A DNA stretch of 6,428 nt from Clostridia bacterium (lineage in GTDB: Bacteria; Bacillota; Clostridia; Christensenellales; Aristaeellaceae), in NCBI GenBank assembly GCA_017620115.1, contig JAFZRB010000281.1, positions 1-6,428 of the forward strand, in the 5' to 3' direction. Numbering within the stretch: the stretch's first letter is position 1; each line of letters begins with the position of its first letter. Positions 5,488-6,428 of the stretch are shown here, in pieces. Under the pieces are notes generated by a model. The model saw only the letters and a program-made list of their open reading frames with translations, was not told the DNA's origin and made no database searches. A program made the translations under genes and the position numbers.

Positions 5488-5976
5488 TCATTTCTTCACG
5501 TAAAACCGAAACAGCGGATCGCCGTTTTCCTCCGTGCCGTACTGAACCATCCCGCCTTTTTCCATGACCCGCCGGGACGCGAAGTTTTCTTTATCGCAGC
5601 CCCCGTGAACGCTTTGAAGGGAAAAGTCCTCCGCCGCGATGCGCAAAAGCTCCTTCACGCATTGCGTGCCGTAGCCTTTGTTTTGGTATTCTTCGTCCAG
5701 CAGAATGAATATCTCCGGCTCGGCGCGGTTTCTGCCGCCGTCCAGGCCGCACCACCCCATGATGGTTTGGGGATCGTCCGCCCCGCAGACAGCGAGGCAC
5801 AGGTGGCAGACGCAGCCCCTGGCGTTCCTCGCGTTGTTTCGGCGCATATGGGCGATCACGCCTCGCGCCTCCGCTTCGGAAATCGGGCGATGGTCGGAGG
5901 GCCATGTGCGGGCCACCTCGGCCAGATCGTCTTCCGTCACAGCGCGGAGAATCAGCTGTTCTGTCCTGTAATCCAT
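5488..5976 (-). CDS. GNAT family N-acetyltransferase
   Basis: A 162-residue protein of the RimJ/RimL-like GNAT type. It opens with TEQLILRAVTEDDLAEVAR (5-23), the usual first strand and helix. Strand 4 EPEIFILLDEEYQNKGYGT (86-104) ends in the acetyl-CoA pyrophosphate loop Q-N-K-G-Y-G-T (98-104), and NFASRRVMEKGGM (131-143) is the motif B helix that positions acetyl-CoA. It should transfer acetyl from acetyl-CoA to an amine on a protein or small molecule; the acceptor is unknown. Cysteine is frequent between residues 55 and 76 (C55, C57, C60, C64, C76), which is unusual but not arranged as a clear metal site. AGGAGG at 5984-5989 stands 7 nt before the ATG at 5976. It is the first gene after the terminator of glycogen phosphorylase, so it should have its own promoter; none is clear in the 5990-6042 stretch. 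Confidence 0.88.
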   Translation of the reverse strand: MDYRTEQLILRAVTEDDLAEVARTWPSDHRPISEAEARGVIAHMRRNNARNARGCVCHLCLAVCGADDPQTIMGWCGLDGGRNRAEPEIFILLDEEYQNKGYGTQCVKELLRIAAEDFSLQSVHGGCDKENFASRRVMEKGGMVQYGTEENGDPLFRFYVKK

Positions 5977-6042
5977 GGACGTCCCTCCTGCCGTTTATGG
6001 GAAACCTTTCCCCGAATCCGGACTCGCCACCGCAAATAAACC

Positions 6043-6067
6043 GGGCGCGGCGGAAGCCGTCGCGCCC
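6043..6067 (-). terminator. Intrinsic terminator of glycogen phosphorylase
   Basis: An 11-bp GC-rich stem (one G-U pair, GGGCGCGGCGG against CCGTCGCGCCC) with a 3-base loop. On the minus strand it begins 8 nt after the phosphorylase stop and is followed by GGTTTATTTG, a T-rich tail. Position, stem strength and tail all fit a Rho-independent terminator. Confidence 0.8.
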
Positions 6068-6075
6068 TCTGTGCT

Positions 6076-6428
6076 TTAGTCCAGAACCAGCGGCTTGAGG
6101 TGCCATATCTTCTCGTTGTATTCCGCGATGGTGCGGTCGCTGGAGAAGATACCGCTCTGCGCGGTGTTGATGATGGCCTTCCTCAGCCACAGGCCGTGGC
6201 TCTTCTCATAGTCGTGGCTCAGCAGGTGCTGCGTATGGACGTAGCTGTGCATATCCTTGAGCACAAAGTACGGATCCGCCATGCCGCCGCCGTCGCCGAA
6301 CAGCAGCGCGTGATACAGCTCCTGGAACATGCGCGGGTTTTCCGGCTCCAACGTGCCGTCGATGAGCTGTTCCAGCACGCGGCGGATCTCCGGGCTGGTC
6401 TCATAGATTTCGCTGGAGCGATAGGTGC
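6076..6428 (-). CDS. glgP: Glycogen/maltodextrin phosphorylase, C-terminal part (runs off right edge)
   Basis: The last 116 residues and the TAA stop are visible; the gene continues beyond the right edge. The sequence matches the conserved tail of bacterial glycogen phosphorylases: SPEIRRVLEQLIDGTL, then DPYFVLKDMHSYV, then a lysine/arginine-containing stretch and AIINTAQSGIFSSDRTIAEY (about residues 87-106 of the visible part), closing with EKIWHLKPL. The enzyme, in the cytoplasm, releases glucose 1-phosphate from alpha-1,4-glucan ends using phosphate and a pyridoxal phosphate cofactor. The cofactor lysine lies well upstream and is outside the window, so integrity of the active site cannot be judged. 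The reading frame stays open to the edge through a segment TYRSSEIYETSPE. A strong terminator follows 8 nt after the stop. Confidence 0.93.
   Translation of the reverse strand, partial: TYRSSEIYETSPEIRRVLEQLIDGTLEPENPRMFQELYHALLFGDGGGMADPYFVLKDMHSYVHTQHLLSHDYEKSHGLWLRKAIINTAQSGIFSSDRTIAEYNEKIWHLKPLVLD

Overview
The window looks like chromosomal DNA from a GC-rich member of the Clostridia (Bacillota). The reasons are strong AGGAGG-type ribosome binding sites, Bacillota-type proteins (a DUF5711-like lipid-anchored or membrane-anchored propeller, CvpA, a neopullulanase-like GH13, glycogen phosphorylase) and two perfect B. subtilis-type parS sites. No phage, plasmid, CRISPR, rRNA or tRNA signals were seen. 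parS sites in Bacillota usually cluster near the replication origin, so this stretch is probably origin-proximal, but that is inference.

Left part (1-2433). A minus-strand metallophosphoesterase gene runs off the left edge. It is separated from a plus-strand pair (a DUF5711-like membrane-anchored propeller protein and a CvpA family membrane protein) by a 303-base AT-richer regulatory region. That region holds two identical 16-bp parS palindromes 36 bp apart, a GAAC-N4-GTTC palindrome resembling a Gram-positive LexA box, a small hairpin, and a strikingly symmetric pair of overlapping divergent promoters sharing one ATTATAAT core. A strong hairpin after the CvpA gene closes the plus-strand unit where it meets the minus-strand genes.

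Right part (2504-6428), all on the minus strand. Reading in the direction of transcription: the 3' end of glycogen phosphorylase (entering from the right edge) followed by an intrinsic terminator, a GNAT acetyltransferase, a small P-loop kinase 28 nt behind it, a cytoplasmic GH13 alpha-glucan hydrolase, and a single-domain EamA transporter. Between the last two lies a 164-bp imperfect palindrome with perfect 17-bp ends bounded by TA, which looks like a MITE or other palindromic dispersed repeat. The GH13 reading frame stops two bases before this repeat and lacks the second half of its C-terminal beta domain, which suggests the gene lost its 3' end there.

Functionally, glycogen phosphorylase and the GH13 enzyme fit intracellular glycogen or maltodextrin breakdown. 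The acetyltransferase, kinase and transporter are accessory genes whose substrates cannot be read from sequence. The most interesting items are the parS pair inside a gene leader, the mirror-image divergent promoters, and the palindromic element next to the shortened GH13 gene.
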